Of a DNA stretch of 34,600 bases, positions 10,801 to 18,720 are shown one piece after another (positions within the stretch are counted from its first letter, which is position 1; every line of letters starts with the position of its first letter). The notes below the pieces were generated by a model, which was given only the letters and a program-made list of their open reading frames with translations, was not told the origin of the DNA and ran no database searches. The stretch comes from Priapulus caudatus (taxonomy: Eukaryota > Priapulida > Priapulimorpha > Priapulimorphida > Priapulidae), in assembly GCF_000485595.1 (NCBI RefSeq), contig NW_014577757.1, forward strand, positions 67,095 through 101,694. The letters run 5' to 3'. Made by a program: the position numbers and the translations under genes.

Positions 10801-13800
10801 GGCGGCATGTCAGAGGCAGATCTGCGACAGGTTATAGGTGCAGCGGTAGGCAGGAAAAAGAAACAGCATGCAGGTTAGTAGCATACACTGGCATAGGTCG
10901 TGTTCAGCATGTGTAGGTTCGCGATACCACAGATTTAGCAATCATGGACACGTCGCAGTAAGTGAAAATATCATCGGAATAATCGTAATCGCAAATATCG
11001 CAATATCGTGAATAATCAACAGATTTAACAATCACGCACGCAGCAAGTGAAAAATAATCGGGTATGGAATGGGGTACCGGTGGAACTAATCCGCAGCGCG
11101 GCGCTGATCGATAACTCAGTTTTTCAATGCAATTGTGGTTGTAAACACTTTAGTCAGGTCCCTTAGCTTCATGATCGTCACAGAGCTGACAAAGCATCAA
11201 ACTTGGCACAGTTGTAGCCTATGGCAGTACTATAAATATTAGAGGGGGTGCCCAATGTAGATATTCCTTAGAAGTGAATTACAGATGATTAAATGTTCGA
11301 ACCGCGCCCGCCTGTACTGGCGCATTGTATACAGCTGTTAACCCCTGAATTTTGAGTTTATTGAATCACGAATGGTTTAATTAATTACCAAAAATATACG
11401 CACGATATCGCTCATAGGCTAATATATACGCGCGGCTATGGCCCGTAGGATTGTGTACTAACTCTAATATCTCGCGAAGGATTTGAGTTACATTTCTAAA
11501 ATTCTAGCTACCTATAAACACATCTCTTAGCTATGGTCTCTGTAAAGTTTGAGTTTATTGAAGCACGAATAGTTTAATTAATTAATTAAATATACGCACG
11601 GTATCGCTCATAGGCTAATATATACGCGCGGCTATGGCCCGTAGGATAGTGTACTAACTCTAACATCTCGCGAAGGATTTGAGTTACATTTCTAAAATTC
11701 TAGATACCTATAGACACATGTCTTAGCTATACTCCCTGTGAATATTGAGTTTATTGACGCACGATTAGTCAATATATTAGCAAATATATGCACGCGGAAG
11801 TTAATTACAGATGATTAAATGTTCGAACCACCCGACTCCGAACCCCCCTACCGCGCCTGCCTGTACTGTGTGTTCAGAGCATATAAATCAGTGATAAATG
11901 CTCTTGTGTAGCTGGCGCATTGTACAACGTAGCATGTATTCGGCATTGTATAAGCTGGCGCGGTAGCCGGGGGTTCGGAGTCGGGTGGTTCGAACATTTA
12001 ATCATCTGTAATTCACTTCTAAGGAATATCTGCATGGCACCCCTCTAAGTAATTTTATAGTACGCATAAGCTACAACTGTGCCAAGTTTTGAAGACTTTT
12101 GTCATCTCCTGGAACGATTCGGCATATTTTGCACTAAGGGACTGACTACTTGCGGTTGCTCGAGGTACCGTAGTTGACATCAGCGCCGCTAGCGCAAGGT
12201 GCACGCATAGCCGGTGTCCTCATTATACAATATAACTAAAAAGATTGTAAAAAAACTTTTACAAAGTAAATTACGTGAAGGCATAATGTTAACAAATTGT
12301 TACAAAATATCCCACTGGATACGCTTATCCGCATTGTATTACTATTATTGTTGTATGACTAATCAACCTGTTTTCCCTCTCTGTAGGTATGTTGCAACCT
12401 AGCAAGTATGAAGAAGATCGGCCATGATCACTTATTGGTGGGTGACTCCGATGTAGCCAAGTATGTAATAAATTCGCATATAACGCTTTTAGTGGGAACG
12501 TACCCTGTATTAAATAGCATGATTAGACAATCCAGGCATAATATGATGCGCAAAAGCTCATGGCAAGGCTTGTCACGTCTTTGGCGCCGTTAAAGCTATC
12601 GATTACTTATAGCAACTGTCATTATATTTTGATTGTCAGGCGATTTTATATACTATCCGAAGTTCTTAATGAAATTGTAATCGTGGTGGTCAATTTGACG
12701 TTAGTCTAAAAAAAATTGGGGTGTTTCTCAACCAATGATGCAAGACAGTCAAATTACATCTCTATGACTGTGGTTTATGGTTGTGTTGGTGTTTCTGGCA
12801 CTTAATTTTCGTAAAGGGATGTCACAGTCACCACGCAGGGGGCGTATAATGGTGCAGGTGAAAAACTGATAATTAGGTACTGTCAGGCAGGAACATGCGT
12901 GCCTCTGAGGAAGACTGGTCGCTGTCAGTAGGTCACTTGTCGCAGATTTCTGTCGTAGCAAAGTGAATACTGGATGTGGGACGTTTTTATATGGGGGGAA
13001 TGGTGCAATTTGTGATGTGCATCTAAGGTATTACTAAATATTATATTTTTACTCCGTTTTCGATACACCTGGAGGGTATCTCCAAGGCTTTTCATTATAG
13101 CATGGCGGTGCTGCCTTTATGCGGTCCTTAATTGCAATCGCCGAAGCGGTTCCGCGTGCAGGGTGGCGCTATGAATTTAGCATGGCGGCCTATCGATATT
13201 TAGAGTGCGGGCATTTAGATGCGGGCTTGACATAGCCTGGCGGGCCGCCAGGATCTATTATGCTCTGGAGAACCCTGTACACTGATGCGAGTAAATCGGA
13301 ACAAGCCGCAGTCGATTTCAAGACAGGGGTCCTGAAGACCGCCGCATTATTCCTATAAATTACCCATATTTTTATTACGCGATGCCTGATTGGTCGGGAT
13401 GCCCCAGTAATCGAATAGCACAGGTTTAACAGCAATGACCTAGAAAATGGCGAACACATGGAGAGTTTTGTGTAGCTTCGCATGGCACTTTAGCTTTCGG
13501 ATGACTATTTTTAGCTTCATCTGACATAAGTCAGATGGGCAGCTTGTAAAATCGGCATGAGCGTGTGTCCGTCACCGTCCGTCCGACCTCCGTTCGTCGT
13601 GCAACAGTTGGGCACATTCTAGCCGGCCTCCGACGTACGGCACGATATTCGGACGTGGGGGGTAATCCGAAAACGAGTTGATGTCGAAGCTGAGGTCAAA
13701 GGTCAAAGGTCAAAGCGGTGTAAAAGAGGGGAACATCCGTGTCCTTAACTTAAGGTATAGAGAGAATGCAGAAATGACGGCACAATCTAAACGGCTCACC

Positions 13801-16800
13801 AGCTTACGTGATAGTCGGTGTATAGCATCATGGTAGGAGAAAGAGCCCATCAACGGTGCCGAAATTGGAGGTCAAAGTCCAAATGGCAACAGGGGCAGAA
13901 TTTTAGACATTTTTCTGAGGACATGGTCGACGGACCCGAGCGAAAATCTTTTTGTTCAGCGCCCGACCTACCATTTTTATCAACTTATTAAAAGACCATG
14001 AAATGTACTTCGCGACGTCGAATGATAAGTGTCCGATACCTTTTGACCCTCAAGAGGCCGGGTTAACACATGGGATTTTTGTTACTGTTAGATAAAGAAT
14101 TGAGCTGGTCGGTTGCATAGTAGAATCTATACATGCTGATATAGTGAGCTACAATGTCACGAAGGTGAAATTTTCAATAGTAAATTTGTTGAAGAAAGTT
14201 TATCCTCTTAAATCGTATAATTTGCTATGGCAATTCTGTACTTCAGCGTGTTACATGTAACTATGGCCACTGCTCCAAGTTGGCGCCTCAAAATGTTTTG
14301 GGTTGGGGTGGGTTAAAAAATACTGGTAATTTTTTGCCTACTTAATTGAGTTACAGTGGCAGCCTCTCTATTCAGCGCTGTAGGCTGCTGTAAAATGCTA
14401 GTGCTATACCTATTCTGTCTTGCCAAAGTTGTTGCTACTACGTCACGAATGGGAAGCTTCCATCTTAATCTGAAGACACTTAAACATACCCCCATTCTTT
14501 GTTGGCAACTTCATAACGACCCCACGAACATTCCTTTGAGAAGGTTTCCTAGATAACACCCTGGTCTCCACTGTTTGCGTGTATGGAACACATTGGGCTA
14601 ACAGGGTTTACTAGAATCCCACCACTCACCTACAGAATCACCGCAGAGAGTTAGATGAGCGCTGTCGTCCGCGGCACATTGTGTATCCTATATTTGATTA
14701 AATTTACCATTCATTTCATTAAATAATGTAGAAGGTAGTCAAAAGCAAATAACAAAATAATAGTTTGTAAATTTTTATTTCTGCTGTTCGGCAACCTAAA
14801 ACTTACTTTTTTTCCGAGAGCTCTTTTTTGATATTGTATGACACAAAAGCTCTCGTAATTCTTTTGCGGGGTAGCTATTTTAGCTGCCAGCGCTACTTTT
14901 CAATACATGATTTTGTTACAATTTCATAATTTTGATGCACTGACCTTAATATCATTCATCATGCATTCAGCCCCTCACACCATATCAGACTATCAAGTGT
15001 TAAAGAAATCGTTCACAACATTAGCATTCGATCACCTATTTTTAAATCTCATTTCACTCGACTAAGAAACCAATCACTTCTTATTCAATTTAATTCACAC
15101 AGACAGACATCACTACACATTACACATAGTTTATTCGTTACTTTGAGTATTTTAAAATGCCGGTGAGCATTCTGGCAAGGTTTTACTTTCGTTTTCTCCT
15201 CCCATCGCTACGGTACCCCCCATGGCATATATCAATGCTCCGCACATCCGCAAAGTTGCAAGTGCCTAGAATCTTTAAGTATATACAGTTTACATTGCTT
15301 CTAGATATCTAACTGACATAAAAAGTAGTCCACTTCGCACATTCCACTTCTCATAGCCACATGAAAACGTGACGAATTCAGTTAACAGGCTTTGATTACG
15401 TGCTGTCAGGTGTCACTGTCGTGCCTCACTCCCCACAGATAACACCTGCGATATAAAAACTTATTGTTAGCGTCATAAAAACACTGGCTGCGCTACATGC
15501 CATGGCCGCAATCGATTCTAGACCGCGCGAGTTTTGTCGGTGTGATCATAGCGTTAAGGGATTAATGACTCTAGAAGTTTGATACCCCTCTACGTTGAGA
15601 ACGGGTCGTATTATGCGCTCCCGTTTACAAGTCTGTATTTTTTTCGCTGCTGTGCGGCGATTATCTAGTCGCCCCGCCGGACCAGCTGACACAAGCAAGC
15701 AGTCACCCGGTAGATTTTCTAATCGCCACTGGCGACTGGGCGACCGCTAGTTTCTCACGCTGTGGTGCATTTGCATCCATGTCAAAACCATTACAAAATT
15801 GGCAAATTTGCTATGGTCAGTTATTTTCACTCTAACAGAGTTATGATTTTTTTTAGTAAAGTTCATGTAAAAATATAACGAGGTTTCGCTGTATGGTACA
15901 ATTGCAGTACCGGCCTGGCTAATTTTGCAAAAACGTTTTTGTCCTGCTACCATGAATCTTGTTGTAGTGAAGAAACTCCAGGTTTCCTTTTGGTATACTT
16001 GTAAAGCCATATTGCACCAGTAGACAGTGTCAGTTTTGGTATTTGGCGCAATGGCCATTTCCATATTTCAAATTCTTGCCAGAAGAAAACGTCAAGTGGC
16101 ATATAAAGGCAGATCTCTGACCGAAAGTTTGTTCTTGTACAGATGCAAATGCTGCCCCTACAGACGAGATCCGCACTACAATACCGGCAGCGAACCGCAA
16201 CCCACCAGGCCAGCCGAAACCTATTTGTAGGCTTCCACTTCAATGCTCCTCTGCGACACATCTTCTTGCATCTCAGCCTCCCGTAAACACCGTTAGTGCT
16301 ACTCAATTTCACACGACCGCTGGAAGGCGCGCAGACAACGACGAGAAAGGAGCGAAAGAAACATTGCTCACTAGCGACTCTGGGAAGAGTGCCGGCGACC
16401 CAAACTCGTCCTCCGACGGAACGAACGTGTGGATGGATGAAGACACGATGAGATACTGGGAAACCAATCGCCCGCCAGCGTTACGGCTGCCGCCACTCGA
16501 CCCCGAGAATTCCGAAGTCGATGCGCAACCGAGGAAAAGTCGACCGAAGCGTGAAGAAGCGAAGAGCCGCGACAAAGAAGCGAGCGAGAAAGACGCAAAC
16601 GACGACGGTTGTGGCGTTCTGACGCACACGGACGCCGAGGGTCGTGCGCGCATGGTCGACGTCGGCGCGAAACCAACGACGGCGCGGGTGGCGGCGGCGC
16701 GTGGCCGCGTCACGCTCACGCGCGAGGCGTTCAACCTCGTCGCAGAGAACCGCGTCGCCAAGGGCGACGTTCTCACCGTCGCGAAGATCGCCGGCATCAT

Positions 16801-17098
16801 GGCGGCGAAGCGAACCTCCGACCTCATCCCACTCTGCCACCCGCTGCCGCTCACCGGCATCGCCGTGACGACGACGCTCGACGCCGCCGCGTGTCAGGTC
16901 GTCGTCACGGCGACGGTGTCGACGGCGGGTCGCACGGGGGTCGAGATGGAGGCGCTTGCGGCGGTGAGCGTCGCGGCGCTGTGCGTGTACGACATGTGCA
17001 AGGCCGTCACGCACGAGATGGTCATCGAGGACGTGAAACTGCTGTGGAAGACCGGCGGTCAGCGCGGAGACTTCCGCCGCCGCGACCCCGCCGACTGA
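4661..17098 (+). CDS. MOCS1: MOCS1, molybdenum cofactor biosynthesis protein 1 (spliced; MoaA part plus MoaC part)
   Basis: Joined exons: 4661-4823, 5284-5451, 6036-6262, 7746-7817, 9546-9698, 10015-10125, 10753-10873, then either a small terminal exon (12387-12445, broken here) or 16143-17098. All junctions are GT-AG and phase-consistent. The MoaA part is a radical SAM enzyme: CNLRCQYC binds the first 4Fe-4S cluster, TGGEP is the SAM motif, and CGTCNRLR with a later Cys (VCLFG) forms the second cluster. It turns GTP into 3',8-cyclo-7,8-dihydro-GTP; the MoaC part then makes cPMP, in animals in mitochondria. Exon 7 ends in phase 1, and both the small exon and exon 9 accept it, so a free MoaA or a MoaA-MoaC fusion could be made, as in human MOCS1. 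The first seven exons encode about 338 residues. The start exon is missing: the first exon seen opens in phase 0 directly after an in-frame TAG. Confidence 0.93.
4824..6035 (+). other. MOCS1 introns after the first two exons seen
   Basis: Two introns (4824-5283 and 5452-6035) surround the 5284 exon. The first ends with a short tandem of ACTAAACTACTA-type units (about 5170-5235). The second has GT-rich stretches near 5525-5565 and 5840-5955. No other gene is visible on either strand. Confidence 0.7.
5284..5451 (+). CDS. MOCS1: MOCS1 exon (rest of cluster motif, SAM-binding GGEP)
   Basis: The acceptor TCGCTTTTCAG precedes it and the donor is G|GTAGGT. It completes CNLRCQYC, followed by [11 protein letters not shown] and then [14 protein letters not shown], the SAM-binding region. 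It ends after one base of a Gly codon. A longer open reading runs into the intron but is not coding. Confidence 0.95.
6036..6262 (+). CDS. MOCS1: MOCS1 exon (central TIM-barrel part)
   Basis: The acceptor CCCTCTACAG precedes it and the donor is AAG|GTACGA. It encodes [25 protein letters not shown], then [14 protein letters not shown] and GYSPVK. These are the MoaA TTN and NISLDTL strands and match human MOCS1A closely. It leaves phase 0. Confidence 0.95.
6263..7745 (+). other. MOCS1 intron with a 70-bp direct repeat
   Basis: There is no exon between 6263 and 7745. Two stretches, about 7222-7290 and 7637-7700, share GATACTGACAC-like text, CTGTATTCTCCTGTAT, GCATCAAATTG and a (G/C)CAATGCAC(A/G)TGAGCA tail, and look like two copies of one dispersed repeat. 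Open frames here are short and unrecognised. Confidence 0.6.
7746..7817 (+). CDS. MOCS1: MOCS1 exon (short; MRGLN loop)
   Basis: A 24-codon exon with acceptor TGTTGCAG and donor AAG|GTAAAT. It reads [20 protein letters not shown], the family's VNxVVxxGxND(D/E)E segment. Phase 0 at both ends. Confidence 0.93.
7905..9220 (+). repeat. Host repeat split by the family C MITE
   Basis: The left part starts with TAGCTCCCCTTGACATCGTC near 7907; the right part continues from 8549 with CCGTCCGTCCGTTCGTCCGT. TAGTTGTTACTCCTATGGGA occurs at about 8648, and the same text after its first two bases (GTTGTTACTCCTATGGGAG) at about 8813. GGTGAGCTACAGTGTCATTG lies near 9183. The GAGCTAC(A)GTGTCA tail resembles text near 14147 beyond the AGCTCATCTGAC repeat, so the two families may be related. 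It lies in the MOCS1 intron 7818-9545 and encodes nothing recognisable. Confidence 0.5.
7955..8540. mobile_element. hAT-like MITE, family C, complete with 8-bp target duplication
   Basis: The ends are CAGGGCTCGAATTAA (from 7955) and TTAATTCGAGCCCTG (ending 8540). GTGTCGTC flanks both sides (7947-7954 and 8541-8548). The 586-bp interior contains GGGCACCAAGGCA and CCGACGGCAATTGCCGTCGG-type palindromic repeats and no transposase. It is nested inside another repeat whose head (TAGCTCCCCTTGACATCGTC) precedes it and whose body (CCGTCCGTCCG, then two AGTTGTTACTCCTATGGGAG boxes) follows it. Confidence 0.9.
9546..9698 (+). CDS. MOCS1: MOCS1 exon (FIEYMPF strand)
   Basis: A 51-codon exon with acceptor ATTTCACAG and donor AAG|GTAAGC. 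It contains [15 protein letters not shown] and [10 protein letters not shown], equivalent to the RFIE(Y/L)MP strand of MoaA. Phase 0 at both ends. Confidence 0.95.
10015..10125 (+). CDS. MOCS1: MOCS1 exon (C-terminal 4Fe-4S cluster)
   Basis: A 37-codon exon with acceptor GATTTTAAAG and donor AAG|GTATGC. It holds [20 protein letters not shown] and ADGNLK. The CxxC binds the second cluster, which holds the GTP substrate; the third Cys is in the next exon. Confidence 0.95.
10360..10670 (+). repeat. 20-bp minisatellite in a MOCS1 intron
   Basis: About 15 imperfect copies of GTGTGAAGAGCTGGGAAGAT-like units run head to tail in the intron between 10126 and 10752. The strand bias (G/A-rich on plus) opens long Ser/Thr/Pro-rich frames on the minus strand at 10265-10808, which are repeat artefacts. 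Confidence 0.85.
10753..10873 (+). CDS. MOCS1: MOCS1 exon (end of MoaA core, switch donor)
   Basis: The acceptor CTAACACAG precedes it and the donor is GCAG|GTTAGT. It begins [13 protein letters not shown], which supplies the third Cys of the second cluster, and ends [11 protein letters not shown] plus one base. That phase 1 end fits both the Gly-Gly-stop exon and the MoaC exon. Confidence 0.94.
11150..12150. mobile_element. Foldback-type element with long inverted arms and an internal tandem repeat
   Basis: The arm at about 11151-11310 is the reverse complement of about 11960-12150. Shared blocks in order are GTCAG(G)TCCCTTAG, AACTTGGCACAGTTGTAGC, AGATATTCCTTAGAAGTGAA and TTACAGATGATTAAATGTTC. 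Between the arms is a roughly 197-bp tandem unit (starts near 11354, 11551 and 11747), plus a direct partial copy of the arm at about 11802-11870. No transposase is seen. It lies in the MOCS1 intron just upstream of exon 8 copy 1. Confidence 0.75.
11354..11800 (+). repeat. 197-bp tandem repeat, about 2.2 copies
   Basis: GAGTTTATTGA starts at 11354, 11551 and 11747, giving spacings of 197 and 196 bp. The first two units are nearly identical, including ATATACGCGCGGCTATGGCC and ATCTCGCGAAGGATTTGAGT; the third is cut short. Confidence 0.85.
12143..13200 (+). repeat. 1-kb duplicated segment, copy 1 (holds damaged exon 8)
   Basis: From TGACTACTTGCGG to the middle of the family D MITE, this segment matches 22180-23204 in the same orientation. 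Differences are mostly single-base insertions and deletions, spaced every 10-20 bases in places. The other copy keeps the coding frame of exon 8, so this one carries most of the errors, at least over that exon. Confidence 0.85.
12387..12445 (+). pseudogene. MOCS1: MOCS1 Gly-Gly terminal exon, copy 1 (indel-damaged)
   Basis: It sits at the expected place between the MoaA and MoaC exons, after a good acceptor (CCCTCTCTGTAG), but carries +1, +2, -1 and +1 indels relative to the intact copy at 22415. Read from the exon 7 phase it stops early (after EEDRP) and loses the MKNRPMILIGG end. The Gly-Gly tail is needed for MoaA-type activity in human MOCS1A, so as written this copy could not give a normal short product. 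The many small indels across the whole surrounding kilobase suggest sequencing error rather than natural decay. Confidence 0.8.
13069..13277. mobile_element. MITE, family D, copy 1
   Basis: The right end is TCTGGAGAACCCTG; the left end is noisy but aligns to CAGGGTTCTCCAAG of the copies at 23087 and 28600. TACAC flanks both sides (13064-13068 and 13278-13282). The shared interior is TTTTCATTATAGCATGGC, GCTGCCTTTA and CGCCGAAG. It carries no genes. Confidence 0.7.
13505..14090 (+). repeat. AGCTCATCTGAC dispersed repeat, fullest copy
   Basis: It begins TTTTTAGCTTCATCTGAC and continues GTCAGATGGGCAGCTTGTA, then a CCGTCCGTCC block, TTGGGCACATTCTA, a triple GGTCAAA stretch near 13695 and TTTTGACCCTCAAGAG near 14040. 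Related copies lie at 2286-2940 (plus) and 23206-23492 (minus, first half only); a 40-bp head fragment is at 22138. It is non-coding. Confidence 0.7.
14180..16142 (+). other. Long 3' part of the last MOCS1 intron, no gene seen
   Basis: I find no exon or named repeat. A loose inverted repeat near 14812-14854 (CGAGAGCTCTTTTTT and AAAAGCTCTCG) could fold. The minus-strand open frames at 15747-16312 have no similarity I recognise and overlap the real MoaC exon acceptor. There are no tRNA-like folds. Confidence 0.5.
16143..17098 (+). CDS. MOCS1: MOCS1 final exon (linker plus MoaC domain)
   Basis: The acceptor GTTCTTGTACAG precedes it, and the exon accepts phase 1 from exon 7 (completing an Asp codon). 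About 155 residues of low-complexity, Arg/Lys/Asp-rich linker lead to the MoaC domain, recognised from [18 protein letters not shown]. Conserved MoaC sites are all present: the Lys in AKGDV, the Lys in [10 protein letters not shown], the His in LCHPLPL, VEMEAL, YDMCKA and KTGGQRGDF. MoaC converts cyclo-dihydro-GTP to cPMP. The stop is TGA at 17096-17098. The MoaC part is uninterrupted and very GC-rich, with G or C at most third positions, unlike the AT-rich introns around it. A second possible acceptor (CCCTACAG, ending 16163) keeps the same phase and would drop seven residues. Confidence 0.93.
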
Positions 17099-17350
17099 TC
17101 TGTCTGACCAGATCTGAGACCTCTGTCATCATCAGCATGGGTGGTCAGTCTTCCAGTGTTAACAATACGACAGGGTCTGAGATTGTACAGTGTCCACAAG
17201 ACGACCAGGTCTGATATTTCTGCCACGATCAACACGAATAATCAGTCTTACACAGTGTCAACATTGTGACCAGGTCTGCCACGATCAGCACGAATGACCA
17301 GTCGCACAGTGTCAACGATATGACCAGGTCTGCCACGATCAGCACCTCGG
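17099..17350 (+). repeat. 54-bp minisatellite, array 1
   Basis: The array starts immediately after the MOCS1 stop codon. The clearest units begin GACCAGGTCTGCCACGATCA at 17268 and 17322, exactly 54 bp apart; earlier units are more diverged. Arrays 2 and 3 (about 18400-18720 and 20440-20920) hold the same unit in inverted orientation. It probably lies in the 3' UTR or just past it. Confidence 0.8.
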
Positions 17351-17666
17351 CAGGGGACGTAGTACAGTGAATTTGTACCAAAGGGTCCTAGCCGTAACGC
17401 CATGAGTTTGCGAGCACGCGAAGGGGGGTCTTCATAGAATTATTTTTTAAATTACACCCCTCAGATGCTTTTGTCATGCGCGAGCAAGGGGGGTGCGGAC
17501 TCCCTGGACAGACCCCGCTGTACACAAGAGCCACCTGCATGCGGAGTACGCGAAGCGACCAGGCGAGGAGCCAAGGCGATCGATGGCGGGGTGGAGGGTG
17601 GTGGGAGGGGGTGTTCACTGTTCACCTCTCCGCGCACGATGGAGATTTTGCAATTATATATAAAAT

Positions 17667-17812
17667 GGAGGGGGGGGGGGGGGGCGGGGGGGGGGGGGGG
17701 GGGGGGGGGGGGGCAAGAAAAAAAAAACAAAAAAAAAAAAAAAAGAAAACAGAACTAAGGGGGGGGGGGGGGGGAGGGGGGGGGGGGGGGGGACGCAGAA
17801 AAAAAAAAGAAA
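17667..17812. repeat. Poly-G and poly-A homopolymer blocks
   Basis: G runs at about 17667-17713 and 17759-17792, broken by single C or A bases, alternate with A runs at about 17716-17750 and 17799-17812. Glycine/lysine or proline/phenylalanine open frames across here are artefacts. Pure G tracts of this length are a common sign of unreliable basecalling or consensus. Confidence 0.8.
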
Positions 17813-17984
17813 AATAAACCTGAGAGGTGCAATGTCTTGCAATTTTTCAGCAAGCAAAGAAATTTTTTTGCTTGGGAGAGGGCCTCGGGGGGCGGGGGGT
17901 TCGTTCGAAGCGCCCCACCCGAACCCGCCGCTGGCTAGCGGGCCGCTCGTTATATAATCCGGGCACCGTATAACGCGAAATTTG

Positions 17985-18300
17985 GCCTCAAGCTTTCCAA
18001 CCGCCTGTAATGTGCTGCTGCGTGTTTATAAGTGCGAGCATCCCGTGAGGGGAAATATACTCAGGCGCAATACTTGGTTCCCATCAATCAACATTGAGGT
18101 GGGCGGCTCATGCGGCGCAGCCGCGGTTTATGAGGCGATCATATACGCGTACATTCGGCTTTATGAATGAATTATAGAACGCCCACAAATACTGAAACCC
18201 CTAGTACAGTGTTGGAGTGTATTATATAACACAACAGAGCTCGTTTACGTCTTGCAGCATCCAGAAAGGTAAGTTCCGCGCTCACGAAAGCCACCAGGAA
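17985..18300 (+). repeat. Noisy direct repeat, copy 1
   Basis: It aligns in order with about 20030-20300: CCTGTAAT, a G(A)GCATCCCGTGAGG-like stretch, AGGCGCAATAC, TCATATACG and ACGTCTTG. Both copies lead into an inverted 54-bp minisatellite array. Differences are mainly small indels. Confidence 0.65.
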
Positions 18301-18399
18301 GACTCCGCATGGACCACGATGGGAAATTTTACGAAGTCAGTTACGCGCTGTTGGCATGGAAGAAGAAGTTTTAGCGGCTGATGCCAGACAGTCAAGACT

Positions 18400-18720
18400 G
18401 AGGCGGGGCGGTAGAAAGGCTCAGACTGGTCACATCGATTGGACGGCCAGTGTGAACTGAATTATTTGTGCTATGCAGTGGCAAGACTTGGTCATGTCGT
18501 TGACGCAAGTGCGACTGAATTATTCATGGGCTGATCGGTGGCTAGACGGCTGGTCATATCGTTGACACTGTGCGCTGGTTCATTCGTAGCGCTGATGCGT
18601 GGCAGAACCTGGTCAAATGTTGACACTGTCTGTGAAGACTGATTATATCGTGTTGACTCGTGGCAGAATATGCAGACCTGGTCATCTTGTGGACCACTGT
18701 ACAATCTCAGACCCTGTCGT
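18400..18720 (-). repeat. 54-bp minisatellite, array 2 (inverted)
   Basis: Units such as CAGACCTGGTCAT, ATCGTTGACACTGTG and GATTATTCGTG recur, the reverse complement of array 1. The array runs straight into the inverted MoaC copy, mirroring the order at 17.1 kb. Confidence 0.75.

Noticed and set aside
10265-10808. Ser/Thr/Pro-rich minus-strand frames of up to 178 codons
   Set aside because: Reverse reading of the 20-bp minisatellite in a MOCS1 intron.
11290-12000. GTTCGAACC motifs as tRNA B boxes or a SINE promoter
   Set aside because: No matching A box or cloverleaf at tRNA spacing; the motif is part of the foldback arms.
16143-17098. MoaC exon as a recent bacterial transfer
   Set aside because: MoaA-MoaC fusion genes with a late MoaC exon are normal for animal MOCS1; GC content alone is not evidence of transfer.
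16481-17214. Long frames overlapping the MoaC exon on both strands (for example 16609-17214 plus, 16481-17014 minus)
   Set aside because: These are shadows of the GC-rich MoaC frame; only the 16143-17098 frame has domain motifs and splice phase.
17461-17857. Glycine-rich and proline-rich open frames
   Set aside because: Translation of homopolymer runs.
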